Part shown: in pieces, positions 24,108 to 34,266 of the stretch
Layout: each line of letters opens with the position of its first letter
Numbering within the stretch: position 1 is the first letter of the stretch
Assembly (NCBI RefSeq): GCF_001458415.1
Contig: NZ_CYSD01000012.1
Coordinates: forward strand, 372,001-436,000
Source: Tritonibacter multivorans
GTDB taxonomy: Bacteria > Pseudomonadota > Alphaproteobacteria > Rhodobacterales > Rhodobacteraceae
Length of the DNA: 64,000 nucleotides
Direction of reading: 5' to 3'
The notes under the pieces: generated by a model
The model's input: the letters and a program-made list of their open reading frames with translations, nothing else
Databases searched by the model: none
What the model was told of the DNA's origin: nothing
Made by a program: the position numbers and the translations under genes

Positions 24108-25916
24108 TTAGAACGTCCGCGCCTTGGGCGCGATTTTTGCCATCGAGATACCGCCTTCGGCTTCGTTGGTCAGCGGATCGGTGATGACCGGACGGTAAGT
24201 CAGCTTCACATCGTTGCCCTCAACGTGGGACACGGTGTGCACGCGCCAGTTCTCGTCGTCGCGGTCCGCGTAGTCCTCGTGGGCGTGCGCGCCACGGGAT
24301 TCTTTGCGGGCCTCGGCGCCAACGATGGTTGCCAGCGCGTTTGGCATCAGGTTGGTGAGTTCCAGCGTTTCCATCAGGTCAGAGTTCCAGACCAGCGAAC
24401 GGTCGGTCACGGACACATCGTCAAGCTTCGCGGCAATGCCGGTCATCTTCTCGACACCCTCTTTCAGGGTTTTGTCGGTGCGGAACACGGCCGCGTCGGC
24501 CTGCATGCAGCGCTGCATTTCCAGACGCAGATCAGCCGTGGCAATCTCGCCTTTGGCGTGGCGCAGACCGTCGAAACGATCAAAGGCCTTGTCAACAGCC
24601 GCCTGGTTCAGAACCGGGTTCGGGGCCTCGGCATCGACAACCTTACCGGCGCGGATTGCGGCGGCGCGGCCAAAGACCACGAGGTCGATCAGCGAGTTGG
24701 AGCCCAGACGGTTTGCACCGTGAACCGAGGCACAGCCCGCTTCACCCACAGCCATCAGGCCGGGCACAACAGCGGTCGGATCCTCGGCAGTTGGGTTCAG
24801 AACCTCACCCCAATAGTTGGTCGGGATACCGCCCATATTGTAGTGCACGGTCGGCAGCACCGGGATCGGCTCTTTGGTGACGTCCACGCCTGCAAAGATT
24901 TTTGCAGACTCAGAGATACCCGGCAGACGTTCCGCCAGCGCATCGGCCGGCAGGTGGCTGAGGTTCAGGTGGATATGGTCGCCATGTTCGCCCACACCAC
25001 GGCCCTCGCGGATTTCCATGGTCATGGAGCGCGAAACATAGTCACGCGGTGCGAGGTCTTTGTAGTTCGGCGCGTAGCGTTCCATAAAGCGTTCGCCTTC
25101 GGAGTTGGTCAGATAGCCCCCCTCCCCGCGTGCGCCTTCCGTGATCAGACAGCCGGAGCCGTAGATGCCGGTCGGGTGGAACTGAACAAATTCCATATCC
25201 TGCAGCGCCAGACCCGCACGGGCCACCATGCCGCCACCGTCGCCGGTGCAGGTATGGGCAGAGGTCGCAGAGAAATACGCGCGGCCGTAACCGCCGGTCG
25301 CCAGCACCACCATCTTTGCGTTGAAGACATGCATGGTGCCGTCATCCAGCTTCCAGCAGACAACACCCTGACACTGACCGTCTTCGGACATGATCAGGTC
25401 GATGGCGAAATACTCAATATAGAATTCCGCGTTGTTCTTCAGCGACTGACCATAGAGCGTGTGCAGGATCGCGTGACCGGTCCGGTCAGCCGCCGCACAG
25501 GTGCGCTGCACCGCGGGGCCTTCGCCGTATTCCGTGGTGTGGCCGCCAAACGGACGCTGGTAGATCTTGCCTTCTTCGGTGCGCGAAAACGGCACGCCAT
25601 AGTGGTCCAGCTCGTAAACCGCTTTGGGGGCTTCGCGCGCGAGGTATTCCATCGCGTCGGTGTCACCCAGCCAGTCAGAGCCTTTGACGGTGTCATACAT
25701 GTGCCACTGCCAGCTGTCGGGGCCCATATTGCCCAAGCTTGCTGCAATACCACCCTGCGCCGCAACCGTGTGCGAGCGGGTCGGGAACACTTTGGTTACA
25801 CAAGCGGTGCGCAGGCCCTGTTCGGCCATGCCGAGCGTCGCGCGCAGACCCGCGCCACCCGCACCAACAACCACGACGTCATATTCGTGGGTTTCATATT
25901 CATATGCTGCTGTCAT
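24108..25916 (-). CDS. sdhA: Succinate dehydrogenase flavoprotein subunit
   Basis: 602 residues. FAD site [15 protein letters not shown] near residue 15, covalent-flavin region [17 protein letters not shown] (His near 47), and the active-site [21 protein letters not shown] segment. It oxidises succinate to fumarate in the TCA cycle and complex II. Succinyl-CoA from the ethylmalonyl-CoA pathway also enters here after SucCD. Standard length, intact motifs. Confidence 0.97.
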   Translation of the reverse strand: MTAAYEYETHEYDVVVVGAGGAGLRATLGMAEQGLRTACVTKVFPTRSHTVAAQGGIAASLGNMGPDSWQWHMYDTVKGSDWLGDTDAMEYLAREAPKAVYELDHYGVPFSRTEEGKIYQRPFGGHTTEYGEGPAVQRTCAAADRTGHAILHTLYGQSLKNNAEFYIEYFAIDLIMSEDGQCQGVVCWKLDDGTMHVFNAKMVVLATGGYGRAYFSATSAHTCTGDGGGMVARAGLALQDMEFVQFHPTGIYGSGCLITEGARGEGGYLTNSEGERFMERYAPNYKDLAPRDYVSRSMTMEIREGRGVGEHGDHIHLNLSHLPADALAERLPGISESAKIFAGVDVTKEPIPVLPTVHYNMGGIPTNYWGEVLNPTAEDPTAVVPGLMAVGEAGCASVHGANRLGSNSLIDLVVFGRAAAIRAGKVVDAEAPNPVLNQAAVDKAFDRFDGLRHAKGEIATADLRLEMQRCMQADAAVFRTDKTLKEGVEKMTGIAAKLDDVSVTDRSLVWNSDLMETLELTNLMPNALATIVGAEARKESRGAHAHEDYADRDDENWRVHTVSHVEGNDVKLTYRPVITDPLTNEAEGGISMAKIAPKARTF

Positions 25917-25940
25917 CTTATCTGTTCCTTACCGCATATG

Positions 25941-26312
25941 TTACAGTGCGAGCTTGACGAGGGCGAAAAGACCCGCGGCAATCAGCGTGTAAGAGAGGGC
26001 GGCCACAAACTTCAGCGCGAGCTTCTGTGCGGTGCCGTGCATGTAGTCGACAATCGCCTCATCGGCCTCGGACTTCAGGTGGATGATCCCAACCACCAGC
26101 GACAGGCCGGTGATGATCGCGGGGACCGGACGGCCAAAGAAGGCAATCACGTCCTCGTAGGTGCCACCCAGACCAATGGCGAAGGTCACAACAAAAAGCG
26201 GGACCAGAACAACCAGCGCGATGGAGGTGCCCATCATCTGCCAGTGGTGATGCGTGCCAGCGCCCGCAGCCCCAAGGCCGGTCGCGCGTTTGCGGTCAGT
26301 CATATAGTTCAT
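25941..26312 (-). CDS. sdhD: Succinate dehydrogenase membrane anchor subunit
   Basis: 123 residues, three hydrophobic helices (about 35-58, 67-88, 98-121). The start is set at ATG 26312, which has AAGGAG at 7-nt spacing; an ATG at 26318 overlaps the ribosome site too closely. The loop EDVIAFFGRP and helix start ILHLK-like segment IIHLKSEADEAI are typical of alphaproteobacterial SdhD. With SdhC it forms the ubiquinone site. Confidence 0.9.
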   Translation of the reverse strand: MNYMTDRKRATGLGAAGAGTHHHWQMMGTSIALVVLVPLFVVTFAIGLGGTYEDVIAFFGRPVPAIITGLSLVVGIIHLKSEADEAIVDYMHGTAQKLALKFVAALSYTLIAAGLFALVKLAL

Positions 26313-26323
26313 AGACATGCTCC

Positions 26324-26707
26324 TTACACCACGATCGCAATAAGAAGGGTCAGGGCAGTGGCCACGATAAACATGCACAGGCCCAGTTTTTCCGAAATCT
26401 CGACCTCAAGGCAGTAGCCCAGGTCCCACACGACGTGGCGCAGGCGGCCCAGCATGTGATAGAAGATCGCCCAGGTCGCGCCCAGTTGCAGCAGTTTTCC
26501 AAGCCAGCTGCGCAGGAACCCGTCGATGCCTGCAAAGGCCTCGGGCGAGGTTGCGGCGGCAAGGAACCACCAGACCACGAGAACGGCAAACACCAGCGAA
26601 GCGATGGCGGTGATGCGAACCATGATCGACGACAGGGAGGTCATCTGCGGGCGATAGATCGTCAGATGCGGCGAAAGCGGGCGATTGCCCCGATTGACAT
26701 CGGCCAT
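26324..26707 (-). CDS. sdhC: Succinate dehydrogenase cytochrome b556 subunit
   Basis: 127 residues. RPLSPHLTIYRPQMTSLSSI is the SdhC signature, and the haem-ligand helix reads FYHMLGRLRHVVWDLG (His near residue 84). Three membrane helices. First gene of the operon; paired GTGATCAC palindromes lie 116-144 bp upstream. Confidence 0.95.
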   Translation of the reverse strand: MADVNRGNRPLSPHLTIYRPQMTSLSSIMVRITAIASLVFAVLVVWWFLAAATSPEAFAGIDGFLRSWLGKLLQLGATWAIFYHMLGRLRHVVWDLGYCLEVEISEKLGLCMFIVATALTLLIAIVV

Positions 26708-26821
26708 GTTGGCTCCTTTCCGATTAGCTGGCTTTGTTTTAGCGGTTTTTTAGCCCCTGTCACCCAAACGGAAGGTAAAAATCGGCTGTTACCGCTGTCA
26801 TAAAAGCATAAAAATCGCATA

Positions 26822-26852
26822 TGTGATCACAAGCGGAAATCGCGTGATCACA
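26822..26852. promoter_or_regulatory. Paired GTGATCAC operator upstream of sdhC
   Basis: TGTGATCACA (26822-26831) and CGTGATCACA (26843-26852) share the 8-bp palindrome GTGATCAC, with copies 21 bp apart. The nearer core begins 116 bp upstream of the sdhC start. The same pair occurs before sucC (35134-35163). The protein that binds is unknown. Confidence 0.65.
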
Positions 26853-26891
26853 AACCCATTTGCTGATAAAATTAGTCGGGTTAATTCATGC

Positions 26892-26915
26892 AAAAAAGGC
26901 GGGGAACACCCCGCC
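26892..26915 (-). terminator. Terminator of the TM2 gene pair
   Basis: GGCGGGG (26898-26904) and CCCCGCC (26909-26915) form a stem with a 4-nt loop. On the minus strand six T residues follow (26897-26892), so it ends transcription from 26990. Confidence 0.8.
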
Positions 26916-26989
26916 TCTCTGAATCAGCCTGAAAACAGGCCCTCAGCCATGCGTTTAAAGCGTTTCAGGTTAAACGCTGTAGGCCGCGC

Positions 26990-27229
26990 TTAGCGCGCCA
27001 GCGGCAGGTCGTCCTTGTCTTTCAACGACCCGATCACCAGGCGCACAAAGTCAATAATGGTCCAGATCCCCAAACCACCAAAGGTCAGCAGCATCAAAAT
27101 GCCGGTTCCCACCTTGCCGAGGTAGAAGCGGTGCACCCCGAGCCCGCCCAGAAAGAAGCACAATAGCACGGCGGGGACGAATTTTTTCTCACTGAAAGCG
27201 GTATTCACCTCAACGGATTGATTGGTCAT
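26990..27229 (-). CDS. TM2-domain membrane protein
   Basis: 79 residues with the TM2 pattern: two helices (about 16-34 and 40-62) around GLGVHRFYLGKVGTGI and a conserved Asp in IIDFVRL. TM2 proteins are small membrane proteins of poorly known role, sometimes linked to envelope stress. GGAG lies upstream of ATG 27229. It forms a tandem pair with the related gene at 27241, 11 bp away. Confidence 0.8.
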   Translation of the reverse strand: MTNQSVEVNTAFSEKKFVPAVLLCFFLGGLGVHRFYLGKVGTGILMLLTFGGLGIWTIIDFVRLVIGSLKDKDDLPLAR

Positions 27230-27240
27230 TTAAAAACTCC

Positions 27241-27522
27241 TTATTTCAATTTCACCAGACGCCCAGCGCCATCACGCGCCTGCTCGGTGATCAACAGATA
27301 GAACATAACAATCGTGTGCAGCCCATCCACCAAAAGCGCCAAATAAGCCAGCCCGATATGCCCCGAAAAAAGAAGCACAAAGAACAGAACGGCAAGGCCG
27401 AGGTCGATAAACCCATGCACGAAATTTCTAAGGTAAAAATGGTGCAGGCCGAGCACGCCGAACACGCCACAAAGGGCGACGGCCGTACCATAGCTGGCCG
27501 TTGAGACTTCAGAATTGGACAT
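27241..27522 (-). CDS. TM2-like membrane protein
   Basis: 93 residues and related to its neighbour: FGVLGLHHFYLRNFVHGFID matches the TM2 core, with hydrophobic helices at about 15-30, 37-58 and 60-78. LHHFYL replaces VHRFYL of the partner. The spacing suggests co-transcription and an old duplication. Start ATG 27522 has only a weak ribosome site. No specific function can be given. Confidence 0.72.
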   Translation of the reverse strand: MSNSEVSTASYGTAVALCGVFGVLGLHHFYLRNFVHGFIDLGLAVLFFVLLFSGHIGLAYLALLVDGLHTIVMFYLLITEQARDGAGRLVKLK

Positions 27523-27649
27523 GGATGCAATTTCTTAATGAACAGAACCTAAACGATAGCACCCTATTTGCTCGCCTTTAAGGTGAAAATAAGGCCACGC
27601 ATTGGCTATCGCGTGGCGCGCGGGTCTGCGGCCATATCCGGAAGCCGCA

Positions 27650-28222
27650 TCAGGCAAACAAGGCTTCCATTGGCGTCCAGTGGTTTTCGGGTTTGCGGCT
27701 CTCCGTATCAAAGGCAAACCAATGGCCGCCGCCCTTTTGATCCCACCTGCGCGAAATGGGCTGCCCGGCCAGCGCGCAATACAGAAGCGTCCCGGCCCCA
27801 CCGTGGCCGCAGAACAAAAGGTTCTGGTGGGGGCGCGCTGCAATCACGGCGTCAACCTCGGCCAGGATCCGGCCCTGCACATCCACCGCGCGCTCCCATC
27901 CGCGCACGCTTGCCTCGGGCTGGGCAAAAAACGCATCCGCCATGTCTTCAAATGCATGCCTCTGCAAAAACCCTGTCGCAGAGCGGTCGTTTTCATGCAT
28001 GCGGGGACGGACCTCGATTTCAGCCCTTGGCGCGGCCAGAGGCCAAGCCGTCTCCAGCGCTTTGCGCTCGGCACTGCTGACCACATGGTACGCCTGCAGA
28101 CGCGCCCGCGGCGCCAATGCCGCCACCCGCGCCGCGCCACTCTCACTCAGCCCCCAGTCTGGGACCGCCACCTCTGGATCAATCACCACGTCTGGATGGG
28201 TCAGATAGATCGCGCGCGCCAT
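27650..28222 (-). CDS. Histidine phosphatase-family protein with altered first motif
   Basis: 190 residues. The phosphoglycerate-mutase-like fold is suggested by SSAERKALETA, an acidic HENDR segment and C-terminal FCGHGGAGTLLYCAL. The first motif, normally RHG, is THP (T8, H9, P10) in YLTHPDV: the catalytic His is kept but the partner Arg is missing. Activity may be reduced or specialised. It lies downstream of mch across a repeat element. Confidence 0.72.
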   Translation of the reverse strand: MARAIYLTHPDVVIDPEVAVPDWGLSESGAARVAALAPRARLQAYHVVSSAERKALETAWPLAAPRAEIEVRPRMHENDRSATGFLQRHAFEDMADAFFAQPEASVRGWERAVDVQGRILAEVDAVIAARPHQNLLFCGHGGAGTLLYCALAGQPISRRWDQKGGGHWFAFDTESRKPENHWTPMEALFA

Positions 28223-28231
28223 GCGCCCCCC

Positions 28232-28288
28232 CTTTCATCTTTTCAGAAATATCCCGGGGGAGGCCGCAAGGCCGGGGGCAGAGCCCCC
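28232..28288. repeat. Dispersed structured repeat, copy 1
   Basis: Begins CTTTCATCTTTTC and runs through AAATATCCCGGGGGAGG to a GGGGGC-AGA-GCCCCC hairpin. The second copy is at 42663-42720. The inner stem reads GGCC-GCAA-GGCC here and GGCGC-GCA-GCGCC in the other copy: different bases, same pairing. Lies between mch and the histidine phosphatase gene. Confidence 0.7.
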
Positions 28289-28297
28289 TTCCCCAGC

Positions 28298-29329
28298 TCA
28301 AACAGGCATCAAGGCCCAGTAATCCAGATCCAGCAGAACCTCAGGCTTATATTTGCCATCTTCCCCCTTCAGATCAAACGGCGCCCCGCCCGAGGTCGCC
28401 ACCAGTCGCAGACGGATTGCCCCAACACCGGGAGCGGAGGTTTCAGCTTTGTCGAGCACCTCACTCCACGCACGGATGGTGGTGCCGGACAAACAGGGGT
28501 TTGCATGCGCGCCGCCGTTCAGACCCACAATCATCTGCGCATTGGCCAGACCATTAAACGACAGCGCCCGCGCCATGGAGATCACATGCCCGCCATAGAT
28601 CAGGCGGCTGCCATCGGGGCGCGCGGTGGTGTCAAAATGCACCTTGGCCGTGTTCTGCCACAGGCGCGTGGCGATCATATGCTCGGCTTCCTCGACCGTG
28701 ACACCATCCACATGGTCGATCTTCTCGCCCACTTCATAGTCGCCCCAGCGGTGCGCTTCCCCCGCGAGGTCAAAATCATACCCAGTGAAATCCAGCCCCT
28801 CCGGGATCACCAGATCGCCTGCATCAATCACCTTGGCCAGATCGGGGATCTGGGTTTCGGGTGCAGGCGCATCCAGATTGCCTTTGCGCACCATCACCCA
28901 GCGGACATATTCCATCACGACCTCATCGTTCTGGTTCAGCCCCCGGGTGCGCACATAGACCACACCGGATTTCCCGTTGGAGTTCTGCTTGACCCCGATC
29001 ACCTCGCTCTCGGACCGCAGCGTGTCGCCCTCGAACACCGGCGTCAGCCAGCGCCCTTCGGCATAGCCCAGATTCGCCACCGCATTCAGCGACACATCCG
29101 GGACGGTTTTGCCAAAGACCACATGAAATGCCAGCAGATCCTCCAGCGGCGATTTGGGCAGACCAACAGAGGCGGCGAACTGATCCGAAGAATAGACCGC
29201 ATGGCGCGCGGGATAGAGCGCATGATAGAGCGCGCGTTCGCCCCCCGATACGGTGCGTGGCACGGCGTGTTTGATCACATCGCCCACTTTGTAGTCTTCG
29301 AAAAACCGCCCCTTGTTGGTCTTGGCCAT
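28298..29329 (-). CDS. mch: Mesaconyl-CoA hydratase
   Basis: 343 residues, two MaoC-like hot-dog domains. The N-terminal KGRFFEDYKVGDVIKHAVPRT and the C-terminal GGHVISMARALSFNGLANA regions are characteristic of mesaconyl-CoA (2-methylfumaryl-CoA) hydratase. It converts mesaconyl-CoA to beta-methylmalyl-CoA in the ethylmalonyl-CoA pathway. Its start overlaps the DUF1737 stop (TGATG). Together with mcl2 in the same operon the assignment is firm. Confidence 0.92.
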   Translation of the reverse strand: MAKTNKGRFFEDYKVGDVIKHAVPRTVSGGERALYHALYPARHAVYSSDQFAASVGLPKSPLEDLLAFHVVFGKTVPDVSLNAVANLGYAEGRWLTPVFEGDTLRSESEVIGVKQNSNGKSGVVYVRTRGLNQNDEVVMEYVRWVMVRKGNLDAPAPETQIPDLAKVIDAGDLVIPEGLDFTGYDFDLAGEAHRWGDYEVGEKIDHVDGVTVEEAEHMIATRLWQNTAKVHFDTTARPDGSRLIYGGHVISMARALSFNGLANAQMIVGLNGGAHANPCLSGTTIRAWSEVLDKAETSAPGVGAIRLRLVATSGGAPFDLKGEDGKYKPEVLLDLDYWALMPV

Positions 29330-29532
29330 CAGTGCTCTCCTAGTTTCGTGTCGGGTGTGTAGGTGCCCTCTACCTCCTTCACGACAGCCTGACCGCAGCG
29401 CATGACCCCATTGGAGGCGTCAAAGGCATAGGTCGGCTCACCGTGAAGTTCCCAGCCCTTGTTCAGGGCGGCGGTGACTTTGTGGCAGAAGGCGGAGGTG
29501 TCGTCCTCGGAAAGAAAACGGTAAAGTTTCAT
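29329..29532 (-). CDS. DUF1737-family small protein
   Basis: 67 residues. MKLYRFLSEDDTSAFCHKVTAALNKGWELHG followed by a predicted beta region fits DUF1737, a small soluble family of unknown function. It is tightly packed between nnrU (4-bp gap) and mch (1-bp overlap), so it is certainly co-translated with the hydratase and may serve that step or simply be a passenger. Confidence 0.82.
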   Translation of the reverse strand: MKLYRFLSEDDTSAFCHKVTAALNKGWELHGEPTYAFDASNGVMRCGQAVVKEVEGTYTPDTKLGEH

Positions 29533-29536
29533 GTGC

Positions 29537-30088
29537 TTACCCCGGGAATGGTGAGGGGCCGATGAGGCCGTGGATGTATCCGATCACGCCCAAGAGCACG
29601 ATCGACGCGACAAAGAACATCGCGTCTTTTGCAATAGTCCCCTTCGGCCCCGGCTGCCAGTCGGGTTCGGATTTGTTGATGGTGATCACCGTGACCACCG
29701 CCCAGGCAAGCAGCGCGCCAAACAGGATGATCGACGCCAGATCCCCGTTCACCAGAAGATGCACAAAAGCCCAGAGCTTGAAGCCCCCCAGCTGCGGGTG
29801 ACGCAGTTTGTAAAACAGCGCGCCCTTCTTTGGCCCCGGACTGGTCAGGTACAGCGCAAAGATCATCGCCAGATTGTTGATATGCACCATGAACGCGGGC
29901 GGCGACCACACATGTATATAGTCCGCGCCGCGATAGCCGATCACCATCAGGGCGACCGACAGCAGCAGCAGGCCCGTGACCACGCCTTTGCGCGGTCCCT
30001 CCCCGATGGCGGTGGCGGCTTCGGGCCGCACGCGTTTGAAGAGGTGGGCCGCCCACCAAAGAATGATGCCTAGGACAAGCAGTGCCAT
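29537..30088 (-). CDS. NnrU-family membrane protein
   Basis: 183 residues, about five to six helices. RHPQLGGFKLWAFVHLLVNGDLASIILFG is the NnrU hallmark, with conserved His residues shared with ZDS/isoprenoid-type membrane proteins. NnrU is named from denitrification loci, but no nitrogen-oxide genes are nearby. Here it sits between mcl2 and mch, a recurring position in Rhodobacterales as I recall. Start ATG 30088. Confidence 0.85.
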   Translation of the reverse strand: MALLVLGIILWWAAHLFKRVRPEAATAIGEGPRKGVVTGLLLLSVALMVIGYRGADYIHVWSPPAFMVHINNLAMIFALYLTSPGPKKGALFYKLRHPQLGGFKLWAFVHLLVNGDLASIILFGALLAWAVVTVITINKSEPDWQPGPKGTIAKDAMFFVASIVLLGVIGYIHGLIGPSPFPG

Positions 30089-30122
30089 CGGTCTCTCCGC
30101 TGTATGTTAAGGTGATTAACAC

Positions 30123-30977
30123 CTAACCTGCGAGCGCGGAGATTGCATCTGCTTTTGCAAGGATTTCACGTGCAGTGGCCACATGAAGGTTCTCAACGAT
30201 TTTTCCGTCAACAACGGCAACACCTTGCCCTGCGGCTTCGGCCTCTTCAAAGGCGGCGATCTGGCGGCGGGCCAGGTCCACTTCGGCCTCCGAGGGCGCG
30301 AAGGCTGCATTGGCCACATCGACCTGCGCCGGATGGATCAGGGTTTTGCCGTCCATCCCCATGTCCCGGCCCTGATCACATTCGACCTTCAGGCCGTCGG
30401 CATCCTTAAAGGCATTATAGACGCCATCAACGATGATCTTGCCTTCGGCTTTGGCGGCCAGCAGACATTGGCCCAGCCCCGCCATCAGCGGCAGGCGGTC
30501 GGGGCGGAAGCGGGTCTGCAGTTCCTTGGCAAGGTCATTGGTGCCCATGACCATGCCCTGCAGTTTCGGATGCGCAGCAATCGCCGCCGCGTTCAGCATG
30601 CCGCGCGGGGTCTCCATCATTGCCCAAAGGGGGGTGTCACCGGTGATTTCGGCCAGCGCATCCAGATCGGCGGGGCTGTCGACCTTGGGCAGCAGGATCG
30701 CATCCGCGCCCATCTTGGCCGCGGCCTCCGCATCCGCACGGCCCCATTTGGTGTCGAGCCCGTTGATCCGCACGATTTTCACCCGCGCGCCATAGCCGCC
30801 CTCGGTCAGGGCTGCTGCCAGCGTTTCACGGGCGTTTTCTTTTTCCTCAAGCGACACGGCGTCTTCAAGGTCAAAGATGATCGCATCCACCGGCAGCCCG
30901 CGCGCCTTATCGAGCGCCCGGGGCTTGGAGCCGGGGATATAAAGAACCGAGCGATAGGGGCGCTGACGGGGATCCAT
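30123..30977 (-). CDS. mcl2: (3S)-malyl-CoA thioesterase (HpcH/HpaI/CitE family)
   Basis: 284 residues, CitE-like TIM barrel. Start YRSVLYIPGSKPRALDKA, Mg-binding region IIFDLEDAVS (Glu/Asp near 37-38), MMETPRGMLNA and MVMGTNDLAKEL. The short length and operon with mch match the malyl-CoA thioesterase of the ethylmalonyl-CoA pathway rather than the longer Mcl1 lyase. It releases malate from (3S)-malyl-CoA. First gene of mcl2-nnrU-DUF1737-mch. Mcl1-like lyase function cannot be excluded from sequence alone. Confidence 0.85.
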   Translation of the reverse strand: MDPRQRPYRSVLYIPGSKPRALDKARGLPVDAIIFDLEDAVSLEEKENARETLAAALTEGGYGARVKIVRINGLDTKWGRADAEAAAKMGADAILLPKVDSPADLDALAEITGDTPLWAMMETPRGMLNAAAIAAHPKLQGMVMGTNDLAKELQTRFRPDRLPLMAGLGQCLLAAKAEGKIIVDGVYNAFKDADGLKVECDQGRDMGMDGKTLIHPAQVDVANAAFAPSEAEVDLARRQIAAFEEAEAAGQGVAVVDGKIVENLHVATAREILAKADAISALAG

Positions 30978-31340
30978 GGAAATTCCTCCGAGTTATAATC
31001 TTGCTGTAACGGGTACGAATTTGTTGCATTATTTTCAAGAGAAATTGCGCCGCGTTGCAGAAATTCCCTGCGTCACAGCCGGGGCGTTCCGGATTTTTCT
31101 TTTTAAATCAAGGTGAACGCACCATTAACCAGATATCAGCAACTTGCCCACATACTGGGTGTTATGCCGCGCTTTCTTCGGTGCCTGTCCCTCCCCAGGC
31201 CCCTTTGGTTCTAGCGCTGCGGGGCATCACACGAAAGGTGCCCACACAGTCAAGATTACGTCAATCAACCGGTCCTTCCCGGACACTGGGGTGCGTCGCG
31301 CGCCCTGGCCGGGGAAGTCGTTCCGAAAGGGGTAAAACCG
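30978..31340. other. 363-bp divergent intergenic region
   Basis: Holds the upstream regions of mcl2 (leftward) and the exported protein at 31341 (rightward). AT-rich stretches and TTGCA words occur near 31023 and 31054, but I see no clear palindrome, RNA gene or coding frame with a ribosome site. Confidence 0.5.
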
Positions 31341-31646
31341 ATGAAGAAGACGCTTATTGTTGCAACTTTGGCCGTGTTTGGCCTGTCTCCTGCGGCATCC
31401 GCACAAACCCAGAACTGCGCGCCGCGCGATCTGGTGCTGAAACGTCTGGCCGAGAAATATGGCGAAAGCCGCCAAAGCATTGGCATGGGCCAGAAGGGCA
31501 TGCTGATGGAAACCTTTGCCAGCGATGAAACCGGGTCTTGGACCATCACCGTGACCACCCCACAGGGCATGACATGTCTGGTGGCCTCTGGTCAGGCTTA
31601 TGAGGTTCTGGCCGAAGCGCTGCCGACAGCTGACAAAGACGCCTGA
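31341..31646 (+). CDS. Small exported protein of unknown function
   Basis: 101 residues with a signal peptide (MKKTLIVATLAVFGLSPAASA, cleavage near residue 21). The mature part has two Cys (C26 and one near 78), which could form a disulfide, and a predicted mixed fold; NCAPRDLVLKRLAEKYGESR is its most distinctive segment. Homologues are often left as hypothetical in Rhodobacterales. A GAAAGGGG site precedes ATG 31341. Periplasmic location is the only safe inference. Confidence 0.72.
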   Translation: MKKTLIVATLAVFGLSPAASAQTQNCAPRDLVLKRLAEKYGESRQSIGMGQKGMLMETFASDETGSWTITVTTPQGMTCLVASGQAYEVLAEALPTADKDA

Positions 31647-32949
<1,303 letters not shown>

Positions 32950-32978
32950 GCCCGCGCAGCGATCGCTCTAAACTGATG

Positions 32979-33008
32979 AAGGCCACCCAAATTTCGGGTG
33001 GCCTTTTT
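32979..33008 (+). terminator. Terminator of mdh
   Basis: AAGGCCACCC (32979-32988) pairs with GGGTGGCCTT (32996-33005), followed by TTT. Confidence 0.88.
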
Positions 33009-33053
33009 CGTCCTCCGGGCCGTGTTCGGCACTGGAACTTTCAGCACTGGATC

Positions 33054-34166
33054 TTACTGCAGCCCCGAGACATCGTGAAACGTGTCCAGGAGACCGCGCG
33101 CCTCCAGATGCTTTGCGATCAAGTCTGGATCCGAAGCGCTCCAGACCGGAGCGCCTGCAACAAATCCGTTCTCGGCCAAGGTTGCCTGCAGCGCTGCCAT
33201 ATCATGCAGCACAAAAGCATGTCCGCGGGTGGCGTTGTTCTTTTCGCGCGGCAGCCACTCCTGAGCCAAAGAGGTCAAGACTGTCGGTGAGCGGCCTGAA
33301 AAAGCGGCAATATGGTCCGTGATCCCATCGGCCCAGAAACTGCGCCGGGGCAGGTAAGCAACCCTTTGGTGTTCCCGCCCAACATAAGCAAAGAGATGCC
33401 CGGCAGACCCGTCCGAAATAATGATCTGCTTTGCTGCCTTATAGCGGGCGATCTGCTCAAAGATCGAATGCTCCTGCGGGTGGAAAATCTCGTAGCCTTC
33501 CGCAGCGAGGTTTGCTTCGACCTCTGTCTCATTCATGATCCCGCCATCGCTTGCGCCCAATTTCGAGCGGGACACATAAAGGCGATCGGGCCCTTCGGCA
33601 GCGATATTGCGACCAAAAGCGATCCGAACCGCATCCCGCATTTCCGGCGTGCCGGACACAAGATCGCCCAGCCCAAACCCTTGCCGAGGCACGGTCAGGT
33701 GCTCAATCTGTGTTGGTTCTTTGATAATGTGCACCGGCCGCGTGATCCCGAAGGCCTGCATCACGTCGTCCTGAAATCCAAGCAAAGGCCCCTTTCGACG
33801 CGGCCGTTTGGGCGTATAGCAAATGCCATCAAACTTGAGGCCCGTGTGAAAGGCCCAAAGACGCGACATGCTTTCGACGAGATAATGTCCGAAATGATCA
33901 AACAAAACGCCGGCCCACAGCCACCGGCCTTCAAGCTGCGCGCGAATGGCCTCTGGTTGCTTTGGCTCCAGCGTTATGGTGCTCTCAAAGCGCGATGTCG
34001 CCCCTTGGGCAACATATGAACCGTTGCGGTCCAAAACACCGGCACGCTGCTTGAACCGCGCCTGATCAGGGGGCACCACGACGGCCTGCGGCACCATCAA
34101 CACTTTGGACGGGGATCCGTCTGGTTGAGATGGCAAACGCAGCACACCCTCGGCATCAGTAGTCAT
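33054..34166 (-). CDS. Glycosyltransferase family 61 protein
   Basis: 370 residues. WLWAGVLFDHFGHYLVESMSRLWAF near residue 80 and the C-terminal IISDGSAGHLFAYVG and FWADG segments are typical of GT61/DUF563 enzymes, which add xylose, arabinose or GlcNAc-type sugars in capsule, LPS or protein glycans. No sugar-nucleotide genes are nearby. It is convergent with mdh and divergent from the methyltransferase at 34267. Coding style is more AT-rich than its neighbours, suggesting later arrival. Confidence 0.8.
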   Translation of the reverse strand: MTTDAEGVLRLPSQPDGSPSKVLMVPQAVVVPPDQARFKQRAGVLDRNGSYVAQGATSRFESTITLEPKQPEAIRAQLEGRWLWAGVLFDHFGHYLVESMSRLWAFHTGLKFDGICYTPKRPRRKGPLLGFQDDVMQAFGITRPVHIIKEPTQIEHLTVPRQGFGLGDLVSGTPEMRDAVRIAFGRNIAAEGPDRLYVSRSKLGASDGGIMNETEVEANLAAEGYEIFHPQEHSIFEQIARYKAAKQIIISDGSAGHLFAYVGREHQRVAYLPRRSFWADGITDHIAAFSGRSPTVLTSLAQEWLPREKNNATRGHAFVLHDMAALQATLAENGFVAGAPVWSASDPDLIAKHLEARGLLDTFHDVSGLQ

Positions 34167-34266
34167 TCAATTCATCTCCGGCAAACTCAAGGCTTTGAAA
34201 TAACGAGACACAATCGTTAGGTGAGGCTGATAGCATGAACCTGTGGCAAAATAAGGTCTATTTGAG

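Noticed and set aside
23412-26417. 1001-codon plus-strand frame opposite sdhCDAB
   Set aside because: Antisense to four genes with intact motifs; the translation is rich in His/Val/Arg with no family pattern.
27291-27530. Second frame overlapping the TM2-like gene
   Set aside because: The 27241-27522 frame carries the TM2 motif; this one does not.
30105-30121. Palindrome TGTTAA-GGTGA-TTAACA between mcl2 and nnrU
   Set aside because: It lies in a 34-bp intra-operon gap just after the mcl2 stop; more likely incidental than an operator.
29529-30122. Minus-strand frame overlapping nnrU
   Set aside because: Out-of-frame shadow; NnrU in the other frame has clear membrane segments and family motifs.
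31144-31335. 63-codon plus-strand frame in the mcl2 divergent region
   Set aside because: No ribosome site, no family, and composition like non-coding DNA.
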